A program made the position numbers and the translations under genes. Below, piece after piece: positions 39,380-54,491 of a stretch of 64,000 nucleotides of DNA. The DNA lies in contig JAJTWR010000284.1 of the NCBI GenBank assembly GCA_021613335.1, forward strand, positions 1,234,501-1,298,500, in the 5' to 3' direction. The DNA comes from Whitmania pigra (lineage: Eukaryota; Annelida; Clitellata; Hirudinida; Haemopidae). Positions within the stretch are counted from its first letter, which is position 1. Each line of letters starts with the position of its first letter. The notes beneath the pieces were generated by a model. That model saw only the letters and a list, made by a program, of their open reading frames with translations, did not search any database and was not told the DNA's origin.

Positions 39380-42300
39380 ATGAACGAACCGATATCTTGT
39401 TTTAAAGTATTGTATGATTACGAGCATTCAGGAGAAGCGACAACTGATAAGTACCTTAGTATTCGTGCAGGAGACGTAATCGAAGTTGAGCATGTAAATA
39501 ATCAGCACTTATTAAGTAAGTAATGGTCTTCCAGTTATTGAACGAAAATAAATTACAAGTAATAATTTTACAGCAACAGATTGGATGTTCGGAAGAATTA
39601 AGGGTACAAATGAGGAAGGGTTGTTTCCAGCTAAGTATGTAGAGAGCTATGAAGAGAAGCAAACTTCTTTACCAAGGCCTTTGCGTAAGGTTTTTTCTCT
39701 TTGGAGATGATGTATGTCATGATAACATTAGCGAAATTAACCCTCATGATTTTTTAAGCTCGACAAAAACTTAAAAAGCACCACTTCCAAACAGTATACT
39801 TCAGGATGCCAATCATATGCTCGCATTGTTGGTTCTTATTTATTTTGCTGAATTTTGTAAGAGATTAAATGTTGCAAAATGTATGGATGGTATGGTTTTA
39901 ATTACCACAGATCTTATTGAAGATAGTGCATTAATTTATTACTTTTATGAATTTTTATTTTCATCTTAACATAAATCTTATCACACAATAATGTTAGCAG
40001 ACTTATTTCTTAATGAGTAGATTTATCAATATAATTGATGGCATAACTCATGCATCAAAGTGACAATTTTGATATGCTTCTGCAGGTACGGATTATATCT
40101 GGGGAGCGGGCAAAGTTGGTGTCAAGTGTTCTAGTTAGTATTTTAATATTAGTTATGCATTGTAAATACAGACTCCAACAGTAGCTTTTTGTGGCAAATT
40201 TTGCAGGTTGCGGTTTATTTTTCCACAATTCTTGTCAGCATGCGGCTTCGACGTCTTGTTCTAGGAAAGAAGTGGAAAATGAAAATGGCATAGAAGTGTA
40301 TGAGGAGCTACAGGTGATTACGTTATTAAGTAATTTATAAAAAAACACAAGAAAATCAGTTTACCATGCCTGTTTGTTATTTATATTTTGACCGCAATGC
40401 ATCCATATTTTGTTTTTGTTTACTCTCATAGCTTGTGGAAGATTGGGACATTTATGAAGTGAAGAAATGGATGGCTGTCGTCAACCTGCACAGATATTCT
40501 GAAATATTTTCCAACCATGGCATCAACGGAAGCGAGCTGTTAAAACTGGACGAGAATCGAATAAAAGTGTGTTTTTAACCAATCAGATCAGATTTTAACC
40601 ATTCATCAGATATTATTAATTATTTAAGTTTTTCAATTAGGGTATGAACATAAAAGACAATTTCCATGTTAGTGCCATATTGGCTAGCATCAACAGTCTC
40701 AAAAAAATGCCAGAAGTCGAGGTATAGCTTTCATATCTTCTATTTGAGACAATTTGATTCATTGTTCCAAGTTCTCAATCGTTTCAAGGAGATGCCAAAG
40801 TCGCCCAAAGTTTATTTTAAACACTGCTGGTCCGTTTATACTTTCACGAGCATTCAGTTTTGCCATGTTTGCGGGGAATTCCTATTTGGAATTGTCCAAC
40901 AGGGCTTCCAATGTCAAGGTCAGGTTTTGATGTTGTCCCTTTAATACTCTTTTATCTCTGTAACTCTGCCATTCTTCCAAAACAGCATGTGGCTTGTGTT
41001 GCCACAGGAAGTGTTCTTGTTCGTCTCTCCAGCCTTGCGATGCCGATGCCATGAAGAGCCTGAGGAGGCCGAGCTTCAACAGCGGTTTGTGTTCTCGAAG
41101 ATTTTGTCACCAATGAGGTCAAGTTGCAAGTTGCTGAGTAAAGATGTTATTTCGTTCAGATTCCATGTTTGGCAGGCAGCTCACGGATTTCTCAGACGTC
41201 CCTCTCGTTTTGATTCATTGTGCCAACTTTTTGGAGAGTCGAGGTTTGCAAACATGTTCCAAACTTGTCCTTAAAAAATATAAACTTTCACAAAGTTAAG
41301 CTTTAAGCATGCATCTCCTTCTCCTTAGTATCGACTGTTGAACTACTGCCTGACAGATTGCAAAATCTATGCACTTTTAGGCCGACATAATGGTGCTGAA
41401 ATTGTGTTTCTCTTTTGCAGGTTGTGATCTCCTCAATTATTACAGAAAGACTCCAGCAACCAATGAGGTCAACCTACTGAAAAATATGTTTGACAAAAGT
41501 AGGTTTACTTGTTGACGTTGTCTAAGCGATACGACAAGAATAAGTACTTGGAATGTTTTGCTTTCCATAGATGTTTTATGTCTTCCAAGCCTCAATTTAA
41601 GCTCATATGACTGTTCTGTGGTTGGTGGAGTTCTGAAAAAGTTTTTAAGAGACTTGCCTGATCCTGTCATACCTGAGAAGTTCTATGCGTCATTTATTCA
41701 ACTAGGTATCCAGAGTGGTCGATAAAATATAAACAGCCCTTTAGCGTCGGTTTGAGGACCATTTAATTTTGTTCACGTGTTCGATTTCAGATGATGGAAA
41801 CAGGAACGCATTGATAGACAGTTTGCCCAGAATCCACAAAACCACGTTAATGTTTTTAGTTTCACATCTGAGAAAAGACAAAGGCGAAAATCTGAACAAG
41901 CTCGCAAGGATCTTCAATCAAATTCTCATGCGTCCACCCTGGACCAGAATAATGTTATCTTTTATTTTATTTTATTTTTTTTAAATTCTGTAGCAAAATG
42001 GCTTGATTTCTTAATACGATGTTGATAATACTAACTTGCAGGGATATAATAGACAATACCAAAGTCCAGACAAAGTGCATAGAATTACTATTAAAAATTC
42101 AAGGTTTGATAGCTATGACTATGATCAATTCTTTTTTCTAATTTTTATTTGGAATTTACATTTGCTTAAAGGTGATGATCTTATGGTTGCCTCACAGGCG
42201 GGCGCTCTTCTTAATGGTAATTCTATCAAATCAGCTCCATGGTATTGGGAAAACATTTCAAGGTATGTGTAATTTAATGTGTTTTCGTGACTTTGATTAC

Positions 42301-44237
42301 TGTTGTTTGATCATGTTATAGGGAAGAAGTCAATGACAAGATGCTCAACACACCAGACGGTACGTACCTGGTTCGTGATTCCACAAACAAAGAGGAAAAT
42401 GCTCCTTACACTCTTACGTTGAGGTAAACGGAGTTTACTGAGCCAAGTGAAGATTAGATCAAGCTTGGCAGATTTAAATAGAATTCCTGTTTTAAAACTT
42501 AATTCTTAATCATGAAAATCTGTAGGAAAAATTGCAAAAACATGCTGATAAAGATTTACTATTCCTACGGCAAGTACGGCCTGATGGAGACTCTACTCTT
42601 CAATTCTGTCGAAGAATTGATCCATTACTATAGCCGTAACTCTCTGGTAGACTTCAACAGCAACCTGGATCTCAAACTGCAATTTCCCATTCTCAAACCC
42701 ATCGAAAAGGTGAAGTTACAACTTCCAATTTAATGACTAATTCCAGCATTTAACGATTTTCTATAAAATGCTTTAGCCTCTAGATTTTTTTTCTTTTATC
42801 TTTGCATTCAATATAAAGAAAATTGGCCGAAATGTTTAAAACCGAACGATCAAAGCTTCAAGACATGAACGAGTCCAACGCAACCACTGAATCTGTCGGT
42901 CGGAGTCAGTGAATAAAAATCTCCCTCTGGAATAATTTTCCTCCTAAGAACACCACTTAATGGAATCTCGATATTTATAATGCACTGAAGTCATAGCAAT
43001 TTCTCGATTCGTTGATGAGGCTGCATTGACATCAAAATTAAATAAATGTTTATGACATCTCGACAGACGTCTGAAGTACTCGACATCGTAAAGTTGAGAA
43101 GCGAATTCAAAGAGCTCTGTAGAAGACATGGTGAGTTGGATGAAGAACTGGTAATACTTCATGGAGAAGAGGAGGCTTTGATAGAGGTGACTGCTTTGGC
43201 TTCCATCTTGATCGCTCTCTTAAGTTCTGTCAGATTTCAGTGGCGCTGTTAAAGATTTGTGGAACTTTCTGTTTTTGTTTTCAGGAATGTAGGATGAAAC
43301 AAGCTGCCGTAAGTGCATATGTTCAAGTTGTTTCCATGTATAAGGAGCATGCGGACTCGGCCAAAAAATTGAAAGCAACGGGGGACCTAATGAGGTGTTT
43401 ATTAAGTCTATTTTGTATTGATTGACAGTAATTTTAAGTGGGTTCCACCTCCCTGTATAGTCATTTAATCCCAGTTCTTTTAAAGAATTTCAGAAGGAGA
43501 TTATGAAATAATATTGAAAAAGTTGGACAACCTCAACGATATTATTGGTTTGATCGAACACGAGCTGTGTAGCGTAGAGAAACACTTGGAAGAGGTTGGA
43601 CTGAGATTGGAAGAGAAGAAAACAGACATGATTAAGTGCACTCAAGATAAGGACCGGAAAGAACAGTTCGTATTATATTCACCTCGTATTTTAATTAACC
43701 AAGACTTAATGACTCCATTGTTTTCTGGTCAGGTTGTTGGAAAGATGTGGTGAAACTCAGGAAAATATAGCATTGATAAAGGAAGGACGAGAGGTTGTCA
43801 GTAAAGAAACTGTTCCGCACTTGAAAGAGAGTTTGTGGCTGCTCAAAGATTGCAATCGCGGTCGAGCCGAGAACCTCCTCAGCAATCGACCGATCGGAAC
43901 GTTCCTCATTCGACAGAGAGACGGTGATTCGTACGCCCTGTCGATAGTGTGAGTAATTGAATTTCAAATTAGTTAATTATTTAATTTCGACGGGCCCATC
44001 TATCGACTTGACTAAATAATTCCTTGCAGTTCTCCGGACAAGGAAAGACGCAACCAGTCTGTAGTCCACTGCTTGATAGACAAAAAAGAAACCGGCTATG
44101 GATTTGCCGAACCATTTTACATCCACAAGCAGCTTGTTGATCTTGTCCTCCATTACAAGGAGACTTCTCTCATTGAGCACAATGACATCCTCAATGTCAC
44201 CTTAAAATATCCTGTGTTCTGCAAGGATCAAGTCTAA
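39380..44237 (+). CDS. PIK3R: Long PI3K regulatory subunit (SH3-C1-SAM-C1-RhoGAP-SH2-iSH2-SH2)
   Basis: Twenty-two exons join in phase to 878 residues; human p85 alpha has 724. SH3 at 1-75 ([10 protein letters not shown]). First C1 at about 90-139 ([19 protein letters not shown]). SAM at about 158-229 ([17 protein letters not shown]). Second C1 at about 242-290 ([19 protein letters not shown]). Both C1 domains fit H-x12-C-x2-C-x13-C-x2-C-x4-H-x2-C-x7-C exactly. RhoGAP at about 308-475, keeping an arginine at the finger position (YYRKTP) and [15 protein letters not shown]-terminal SH2 (GTYLVRDST), helical iSH2 and C-terminal SH2 (GTFLIRQRD) complete a p85-like protein that should bind p110. 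C1 domains bind diacylglycerol or membranes, which would give a second route to the membrane. Least certain junctions are 39827/40086, 41088/41176 and the acceptor at 43486. Confidence 0.9.
42807..42949 (+). repeat. Dispersed ~140-base repeat, copy 2
   Basis: Near-identical partner of 10806-10946, in the same orientation, inside the long PI3K regulatory gene's intron between the SH2 and iSH2 exons. It has a 4-base insertion (TCGG region near 42897) relative to copy 1. Confidence 0.88.
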
Positions 44238-45221
44238 ATCTTTCCCCATTTTTTCTTGTTTTGTTATAATCTTGAAGCTCCAACCTATTTACTGTCTTTT
44301 TACTCCTGCAAATGTTTCAGTTTGTAATTGTTTGACCACTTGAATACAACAGACGAATTTTTACAGGATAAGACCAAACCAATGTATTTGCATTCCATTA
44401 TATAAAAATATATATATATATGTAAGCTTAAGAAACATTAGTATTGCTAGGAAGGATGTCTCTTGTTTTGTCATTTAGTCCTATTTGTTAGTATGAATAG
44501 ACCTTATTATGTCCACTATGAAAGCCAATTCCTACATTCTTTAGTATTTTTTTCATGTTGCCATTATTTCACTTTATACAATCATGTTGCAAACAGGAAA
44601 ATAAATTAGCAAATACTGTGACTTATTTGCCAAGTTTGGGATTACATTAATGATAGGAGTCCTGACTTCTGCCCAAATGGCGATAGCTCACATGGTAGTT
44701 GAGAACATAAACTGTTGCTCACACTGACAACTGCCCACGCAGGCTATTGCGCACATCCGGTTACCTATGTGTAACCAGACGTTCTGCAAGTCATTTCAGT
44801 GCTTTGGATTACCAGAATTTATTATTTTATTCGTTCGAAGTAATATGTTGCTATATTACCATTTGCCCGCATAATAACTACTCATTCGCTCTTAATAATA
44901 GCTACAAATGCCCTTCGTTCACATGGTAGTAATTCAAAACAGCATGGTACAATAAACCACAAGCATTGACAGTGCCAGACGATTGAAACTTCATTCAAAA
45001 GAACAAACTCGACAACATTTATGAAGACACGTGTATTTGAGAAATACAAATATTGGGCTGATAACATTGCAGGCAGTAAGAATTAGGCATCATATTAAAA
45101 TTGATATATTTCAATATGCATGAGAGAATATACTGTTGAATTTCTATAAGAGATTGAGAGCAGTTGCTATCACAAGCCCATATTTCCTAATGAGTGGGCA
45201 TGATAAGGTTGTTCTAGTTGC
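44238..45221. other. Convergent gap between PI3K regulatory gene and glycyl-tRNA synthetase
   Basis: 984 bases with the two 3' untranslated regions. It has an AT dinucleotide run at about 44405-44422. Nothing else recognised. Confidence 0.5.
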
Positions 45222-48200
45222 TTAACCGCTTGCTTGCTTCTCAAAGACAGGATACTTGGCCAAGACTGCATCCCAGGTAGTTTTGCCCTCGCACAAATCA
45301 CTGACCAGCTTGGGTAGCTCGGTAATCTAATCGAAAGAAAAACGCATCAAATTCTGATCACAGCACTATGGTAACCCTCCGTAACAAACCTCGGCTCTAA
45401 TTTGCTTCATGGAGTCCCTTTCTCTCAAAGTGGCCGTGTGAGGCGTCTGGTTCACAGTATCGAAATCTACGGTGATTCCAAAAGGTATGGCAATCTGATC
45501 TGTCCTGGCATATCTCCTGCCGATCGAGACACTGCTATCATCCACGTCGTGAGAGACTTTGTAATCCGTGAGCAATTCAGCTGAAAGTAATTTTTGCATT
45601 GATAAAACTGACATGTAATCAACTTCTAAATCCACTAAATATTCTATTTTAACATTTTGGTGAAACACATACACAATTGATCCACGAATGGTTCAAACTC
45701 GGCATTGCCGCTGAGGGGGAGGATCACGCACTTGTATGGGGCAACGGCAGGAGGTAGGGCAAGGTACTGAAATATTGTAAGAAATATTGTTAATTCATAA
45801 TCGATAGTGCAATTCATAAAGACAGACTCACAGTCCTTTGCTCGTCATTCTCACGAATGTGGAAGTTGTGTTCAAATATGACGTACATGATTCTTCCAAT
45901 GCCGAACGATGGCTCAATGACAGAAGGCACAAACTCCTCGGCTAAAATATTCGTATTTGCATTTAGATATTATTTTGAATATGACATTTTATGACAAATA
46001 ATTTTTCGAATAGGCACTTTCTAATCTAATGGCACTCTGCCATTAATGTAGCACCCTTAGCCAAAGGCCGGTTTGCAAACACAACCGTCACAGCTAATGC
46101 TATTATCACCATGTTTAGGAGCAAAATATAATACCACATAATGTTGCATTTACTATAATAACACAGCATCATAACATTCCCAAACAATGTTACTTACTGT
46201 GACACAATCTTGTGGTTTTCTTCACCTCAATCATGTCCTTCTCAATCTCAAACTCCGCCTCTTTAGTCTTGAGAATGTACGACCTAAAGTAAGTAAATAA
46301 GCAAGCTATCAAGCTATGTTCCCTTACGCAAAGAAATAGATGCTCACTTATTTTCAGACAGGTATTCTTCAAGGGATGTGATCTGCTCCTCTGAGAAGTT
46401 TGAGAACTCATCACAAATGACCTTTGCATCTTTCTTGAATTTCTTTCCAGCCAAAGCTGTAAGTTATATTGTTATTTTTAAGCATAAGTACACTTTGAAT
46501 CACGAGATGAATTGTCTCAAACCTTTGTTAACCACAATCTCCATAAACTGCTTCTCAACCTAAAATGATAATTAAAATTTGTAAGCCTTAATCATATTAG
46601 CCTTGAGAACTTTTGTTAGATTTCAACTCTCAAATGCTTACTGGTGTAGGAAGCTTTCTTTCAGCTACAAGTTTGACTCCAGTGGCTTTTGTGTGCTGGC
46701 TCAGATCATAGCATGACCTATCAGCATTTCCAACACACTCCACCCATCCCTGACGTCAATCAAATAATTGTCAATAATTAAATAAGCAATAACAGAATTA
46801 TATTGCGCTGTTTAAATTTTTAAAAATTCAATATCTGATTGTTAAACGTGTGTAAATCTTACATAAGAAGTCTTGCACTCTGCATCCCAGCAGTCGGTAG
46901 CGTAGTGAGCCATCTCGTTCGACATGTGCTGGCGGAACCTCAACTTGTCCTTGTTCACTCCGATCTTTGTGAGGAAGAGGAAAACCCTGGCCAAGAAATA
47001 TCCAAGAGTCTCGTTGTTCACCAAACCCTGCCACGAGACAAATCCAGTTGAGAACATGTGCGATAGGATATTCGAATGGCAACATTTGACAACTTACAGA
47101 TCTCACAGCCTCCCCAATAGTCATCTTTTTGGGCAACTCTCCATCCATCTGGTTGCAGGCAGAGTAGAAGGTCATCTCGGTATTTTCCACAGATTTGAAT
47201 TTCTTGTGAGATTTGTCACGGGGGTCACAGAAGTGTTCGATCTCGGCCATGATGAACTCCCTGGTTTCAAAGACACGCAAGATTTACAACGGCACGAAGA
47301 AAAAGCAATCGCATGAAATGAAACCACGATGGCCAACCTGACTCTAAGCAGACCAGATCTTGGTGATATTTCATTCCTAAATGCATATCCAATCTGTGCA
47401 GCGGCAAAAGGCAGCTTGCCTTTCTTAATATCCAGCAATCCCTTGAAATTAACAAATATACCCTGGGCTGTCTCAGGCCTTAGGAATCTGTAGGTAATCA
47501 ATGCACAATGTGAAATGGCATTAAAAAATCAACAAAAACAAATATATGTTAATACAGACCCCTTGACGAGACCTGTGGGACCAAAGTGAGTGCCAAACAT
47601 CAAATTAAACTCCTGAGGTTCGGTGATGTCGTTGTTTGTGGTCGGGAATTTCATGTCGTACTTCTTTATGGTGTCTTCCATGTCTTGCCTGCTGAATCCG
47701 TCGACCTATTAATTGACAATCATTTACAGGTCGTCCATTTCATCATTAATCAGTTTGCTCGAGTTACTCATCGTATCGTATCGGTCATTCTGAACTCACC
47801 TTAGGGAGGAGATTTTTAATTTCAGTTTTCACTGCTTCGCTGGTTTTGTTATCAGCAAGGAGTTTCTCAAGGTGACCTTAAAACATCAGAGTCCATTTAC
47901 TTTCGGGACTGGTCTTATTTAAATGTTGTTCTCAACAAACCTTCAATGAGGTGATCAGCCCTGAAGCACTCTCCAGTTTTCTTATCCTTTACCATGTAAT
48001 CAGCAAATCTGTCCACGTGGCCAGATGCTCTGATGACAAGAAATAATTTTAGCCAAAGAATTATTCCCCCTAAATCTTATATAATGACACATTATCTCAC
48101 TTCAACACAGGTTCAGGGGTGAGAATGGATGTCTTAACTTCCAGCATCCTCTCATTGAGAATGAAGAATTGTCTCCAGGCCGAGAGGATATTTTCCATCA

Positions 48201-48774
48201 TGGCACATCCGAACGGCCCAAAATCGTAGAGACCAGCAATGCCTCCGTAAATAGAGAATGCTTGATCATAAAAAAATTTCTGCTTCAACAGATCCGCAAG
48301 CTTGGCTTCATCCAGCACATCACCATCCGTTGCCTTGCTCAGCTCCAAAAGCTTAACGTAAACAAAGTATTTAGGTGTTATAGAATGGAAACAATTTACT
48401 ACCAAATGCCCACCTTGTTTTCCAAAACTTTTTTAGCTGCATTCAATTCTGTCACCGCTTTTTTTATATCACTTTCAGGAGCTCCTGTCTCCTTGAGTTT
48501 ACGAACAATATCTCCCTATAAACAAATTATTTATAACTTGAAAACCCAGATCTAAAACCATTAAATAAATTTTGCATTTATTTACCTTTTCCTTAACAAC
48601 ATTCTGAAGAGGAAGCAAATCGTTAGCGTCTCCCTGTGACATTTTATAATCAACAACCGGGGTAAAGCGTTTTGAGAAAAATCTAGTCCGCTCGAAGCTA
48701 CAAACTTTTAATGATGGAGTTGGGACTGACTTACAAATTAGCCTCAAACCAGTAAACAAAAAGCGTACTACCAT
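45222..48774 (-). CDS. GARS1: Glycyl-tRNA synthetase, mitochondrial and cytosolic
   Basis: Seventeen exons on the minus strand, from 48774-48586 to 45326-45222, join without phase conflict to 723 residues (human 739). Order: presequence, WHEP domain ([13 protein letters not shown]), class II catalytic core with [16 protein letters not shown], motif 2 region [14 protein letters not shown] and RNEISPRSG, motif 3 [11 protein letters not shown], and an anticodon-binding domain ([25 protein letters not shown]). It charges tRNA-Gly. The first 44 residues are basic and lack acidic residues until the last few, like a mitochondrial import signal. A second in-frame ATG at 48642 starts MSQGDAND. Human GARS1 makes both isoforms from two such starts, so the same is likely here. 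No disruption seen. Confidence 0.97.
48640..48642 (-). promoter_or_regulatory. Internal start codon for the cytosolic glycyl-tRNA synthetase
   Basis: In-frame ATG at codon 45, just after the arginine-rich presequence and before the WHEP domain. It is the inferred start of the cytosolic isoform, by analogy with the animal GARS1 arrangement. Confidence 0.6.
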
Positions 48775-49998
48775 GTAATAATCAACGCAACACCGCGGCG
48801 TGGCAGTCTAGTCAATACATAGAAGATGAGTGGTTGACTTTTGGTGGAGCAAATGTTTTTTTTTTTAATTTTAAATTAAAGTTTCTATTTTTATATTAAA
48901 TTTTTTTATAAATATAAATTATTTATTTAAAAATTGCTTTCGCAAAAAATTAAATCATATATATCCAACAACTTAAAGAAACATAACTTTTTCACTGTAG
49001 CATCAAAAATATTTTTGACCAATTGCATCAATTTAAACAAATCTTTATGATATGTCACTATTCTTAGTGCGATAAACTTTGGACGTTTGGACTTTTCCCA
49101 GTGGGACAAACCCTCCTCCAGCTTGATTTCTTACTATGTCTGACGAGAAACTTATCATCAAGTCGAGAGAATGTTTTAGTCACTCCCAAATGACATTCCT
49201 GTTTCTTGCTAGAGTAAACATGTACGATCAATTATTTTTTTTGAAAATATTAACTTAACTTGAGTTTCCAGTGGTTCTTAATAGGGGCGTAGCTAGGGGT
49301 TTGGCGTCCCCACCTCAACATTATTAATTTGGTATCTGGTATCTTCTTGTTACACCACTGACCGCTAATTGGAGGATTGGGCTGGAATCGCTATTTTATT
49401 GTTTTAGTTTAATAGTTTCCTCACCCATAATAAAGAGAACTCTTCTAGAGTTTCCGGAAATGAAACATAAAAGGTTGAAAAGTACTTTTGCAAAGAGCAT
49501 AGTCCAGCGTAGACACAGATATTAGAGTAATTAATATATAACATAACTATTGAAAAATAATTTTAAAAATGATCATCAGGTGATCGAGAGATTGATTGCC
49601 ATATCCTTAAATTATCGTATGTGAACATTCCATCAAACATAAAAGATTTTCGCGTGATTAACATTACACATCATAAATAATAAGAAATTATCATAAAGGA
49701 AAAATTATTTTTGTAATTACAAATTTGTTTCAGCATATTTAGGACCATATTTTATTAAAATCGACAAAAATCACCAAATGGTCATAATGAGATATTGATA
49801 GTGTTGCAATTTATTGGAATTATTTTCTTACAATTTTCAGAGACAAATTATTATATTATCTAAAATGTTTATCTGAAACAATTTGTTTAACAAAAGTCTC
49901 ATCTCTTATATGTGATCGGTTTACTCGTTCGGCAGGCTGTTCATTGCTAGTCATTTCCCTTAATTCGGCAATACTCTTAATTATTCTAAAAGCTGGTC
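48775..49998. other. Divergent gap between GARS1 and GET3
   Basis: 1.2 kb, AT-rich, holding both promoters. A GC-richer patch at 49284-49310 (GGGGCGTAGCTAGGGG) looks like a transposon-end remnant but no partner end was found. Confidence 0.5.
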
Positions 49999-52312
49999 AT
50001 GGACGCTCTGGACCCATCGCTAAAGAATATTATTGAACAAACTTCTTTGAAATGGATATTTGTAGGAGGAAAAGGTGGAGTGGGTAAAACTACATGCAGG
50101 TATGACGATACTGTCACTTGAACACATTACAGTATTCGGCGTAAGTTAATCATAATTTGTATTTATTAGTTGTAGCTTAGCTATTCAGCTGTCTAAAGTT
50201 AGGGAGTCCGTTCTGATCATCTCCACTGATCCCGCTCACAACATATCAGATGCTTTTGACCAAAAGTTTACAAAAGTACCAACCCAGGTCAAAGGGTTCA
50301 CAAACTTATATGCCATGGTATGTTTTATGATACAGCTTTTCATTATTAAACTTTTGCCAATGTGTTCAGGGAATTATTTCGATCACATAATACAATTATT
50401 TAGTTATTAAGTATCCTGTAACATAATTAGATGGTTTTATAACTGAGTCAAACTGGTCAGCATAAAAATATGAGAGTTATTTGTCGACAGCACTACTAAG
50501 ATAGAATGTGATCGAATGTTTTATTTAATTCAAATACAGGATTTTGAATCATACTTAGTCTAAAAACAAATGTTTTTAATTAAGGAAATTGATCCAAATG
50601 TTGGAATTGGAGAATTGCCTGATGAATATTTTGAAGAGCAAAGTAAGAAACATTTAATGAACACAAAAGTTGTAATATTTAGAATTATCTCAATATGCTG
50701 GTCAAAATTGTATTTTGTAAAATATTTTACAAATCAAATTTGTACAAAGGTCATAGTCCTTTATTTTATTGCAAGACCTCCTCTCTGAATTCTTCAGTAT
50801 TTATCTTATTAGTTTAATAGTAAAATTAATCATATTCATATCGCTGTGCCAATAACTCAAATTATTTTACTGGACCATAGATGTTGCCAGCATAGGAAGG
50901 TCAATGATGATGGACATGATGCAGGCTCTACCAGGCATTGATGAAGCCATGAGCTATTCCGAAGTCATGAAGTAAGAGACGTAACGTAACATAACTTGTG
51001 AAGCTGCAATTCGATGCTTTCTTAGAACATGTTTTTGGTGAAACTACACCAGATGCAATTTGCAAACTAAGCTGCCATCTGTCACCATGTTCACATTTTA
51101 ATGTCTGGTGTGCATATCTAATCATTCTAAGCAATTGTCCGATAAATGCAAGTATTTGGTATCAGTGTCTCTTGCAGTCACAATCACTGAACATCACTTA
51201 GTGCAACAAATGCCGACTCAGTGCTTGGCTGCAAAATTTGTCGAACACGTCTGAGATAGAGACTATGAACACTCACGCAAACCGACTCGCTCGACGAAAT
51301 TGTTTGATAAGCACATGCCGACTGCATTAGTCATCGATTCTCATGTCGTTTTTTGAGTTTTCTAAATTCTTTCCTAGGCTTGTGAAGGGCATGAACTTCT
51401 CTGTAGTGGTGTTTGACACAGCACCCACAGGTCACACATTGAGGCTTTTATCTTTTCCCTCGGTTGTTGAGAAAGGTTTGGGAAAGATTCTGAGACTAAA
51501 GAATCACCTCAGTCCATTCATAACTCAGGTATGAGGGAATACTTCAGGTTCCTGATTATGTTACTTAGTTCGATCAACTACGCTGCAGATTGCAACCATG
51601 TTGGGCATGCCCGACATTAACTCCGACGACCTGACCAAGAAGTTCGAGGAAGTCCTTCCGGTGATCAAGCAAGTTAACGAGCAGTTCAAGGACCCGGTCG
51701 GTTATCGTTTAAAAGAATTATTAATCAGTTAATCATAAGTATTTAATTAATCGTTTTGAGCGAGCGTGATCGGCTATTTCCTTGTGGAATGTTAATCTCT
51801 GTCGGATAAATTAATTTATATCTAATTTAAAGTTGCTAGCGGCACATTTGGAGTGAAGGGGACTTTTGTTTTTCAGGATCAGACAACATTTGTTTGCGTC
51901 TGCATAGCAGAATTCCTCTCTTTATATGAAACTGAGAGGCTCGTTCAAGAATTGACGAAGGCAAGAATCGATACTCATAACATTGTAGTGAACCAGTTGG
52001 TGCTGCTAGGCTCAAAAGAGAAGCCTTGCAAGGCCTGCGAGTCCAGGCACAAAATCCAAGCTAAATATCTTGGTCAAGTATGTCACCCTCACGATTTGCC
52101 TTCTAGAACTATTCTTGTTTTTATCAATAGGCCTGATGATACCAAACAATTTTTAATAGATTGAAGATCTTTATGAAGATTTCCACATTACTAAGTTGCC
52201 TCTGATGGAGCACGAAGTCAGGGGCTCGAAGCAGATCCAGAAGTTTTCACGTTTCCTAACCCAACCATTCAACCCTGATGCAGATATTCCAAATGTGATG
52301 GAAGGAAATTAA
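49999..52312 (+). CDS. GET3: Tail-anchored protein targeting ATPase GET3/TRC40
   Basis: Eight exons: 49999-50099, 50170-50317, 50585-50642, 50881-50971, 51378-51528, 51589-51696, 51877-52077, 52160-52312 (336 residues; human 348). The deviant P-loop [10 protein letters not shown] is complete. Switch I has [12 protein letters not shown], the methionine-rich client-binding segment has [13 protein letters not shown], switch II has [12 protein letters not shown], and CKAC supplies the zinc-binding cysteines of the homodimer interface. The protein binds the C-terminal transmembrane helix of tail-anchored proteins in the cytosol and delivers them to the ER. It is intact, with a poly(A) signal at 52352-52357. 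Confidence 0.97.
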
Positions 52313-52351
52313 TTTGAAATTTAATTTCATTCAGTTAGGCAAGTTTTAGCC

Positions 52352-52357
52352 AATAAA
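52352..52357 (+). terminator. Poly(A) signal of GET3
   Basis: AATAAA 40 bases after the stop codon. The PKA gene's 3' end on the other strand begins 96 bases away at 52448, so the two transcripts may overlap. Confidence 0.5.
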
Positions 52358-52447
52358 ATTGTATGTGAGAAAAACTTGAAATTTAGAAACATCATTTCAA
52401 GCTTAACCAGAAATTGCAAACAAAAGTACATAATGCTTAGCAAACAC

Positions 52448-54491
<2,044 letters not shown>

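Noticed and set aside
43394..43490. Apparent frame break between two iSH2 exons of the long PI3K regulatory gene
   Set aside because: Using the acceptor TTTTAAAG before 43486 instead of the later TTTCAG restores the frame and gives an exon of exactly 180 bases, the same as in the paralogue.
44685..44750. tRNA-like GGCGATAGCTCACATGGTAG
   Set aside because: Resembles a D-arm region but no acceptor stem pairing or B box follows at the right distance.
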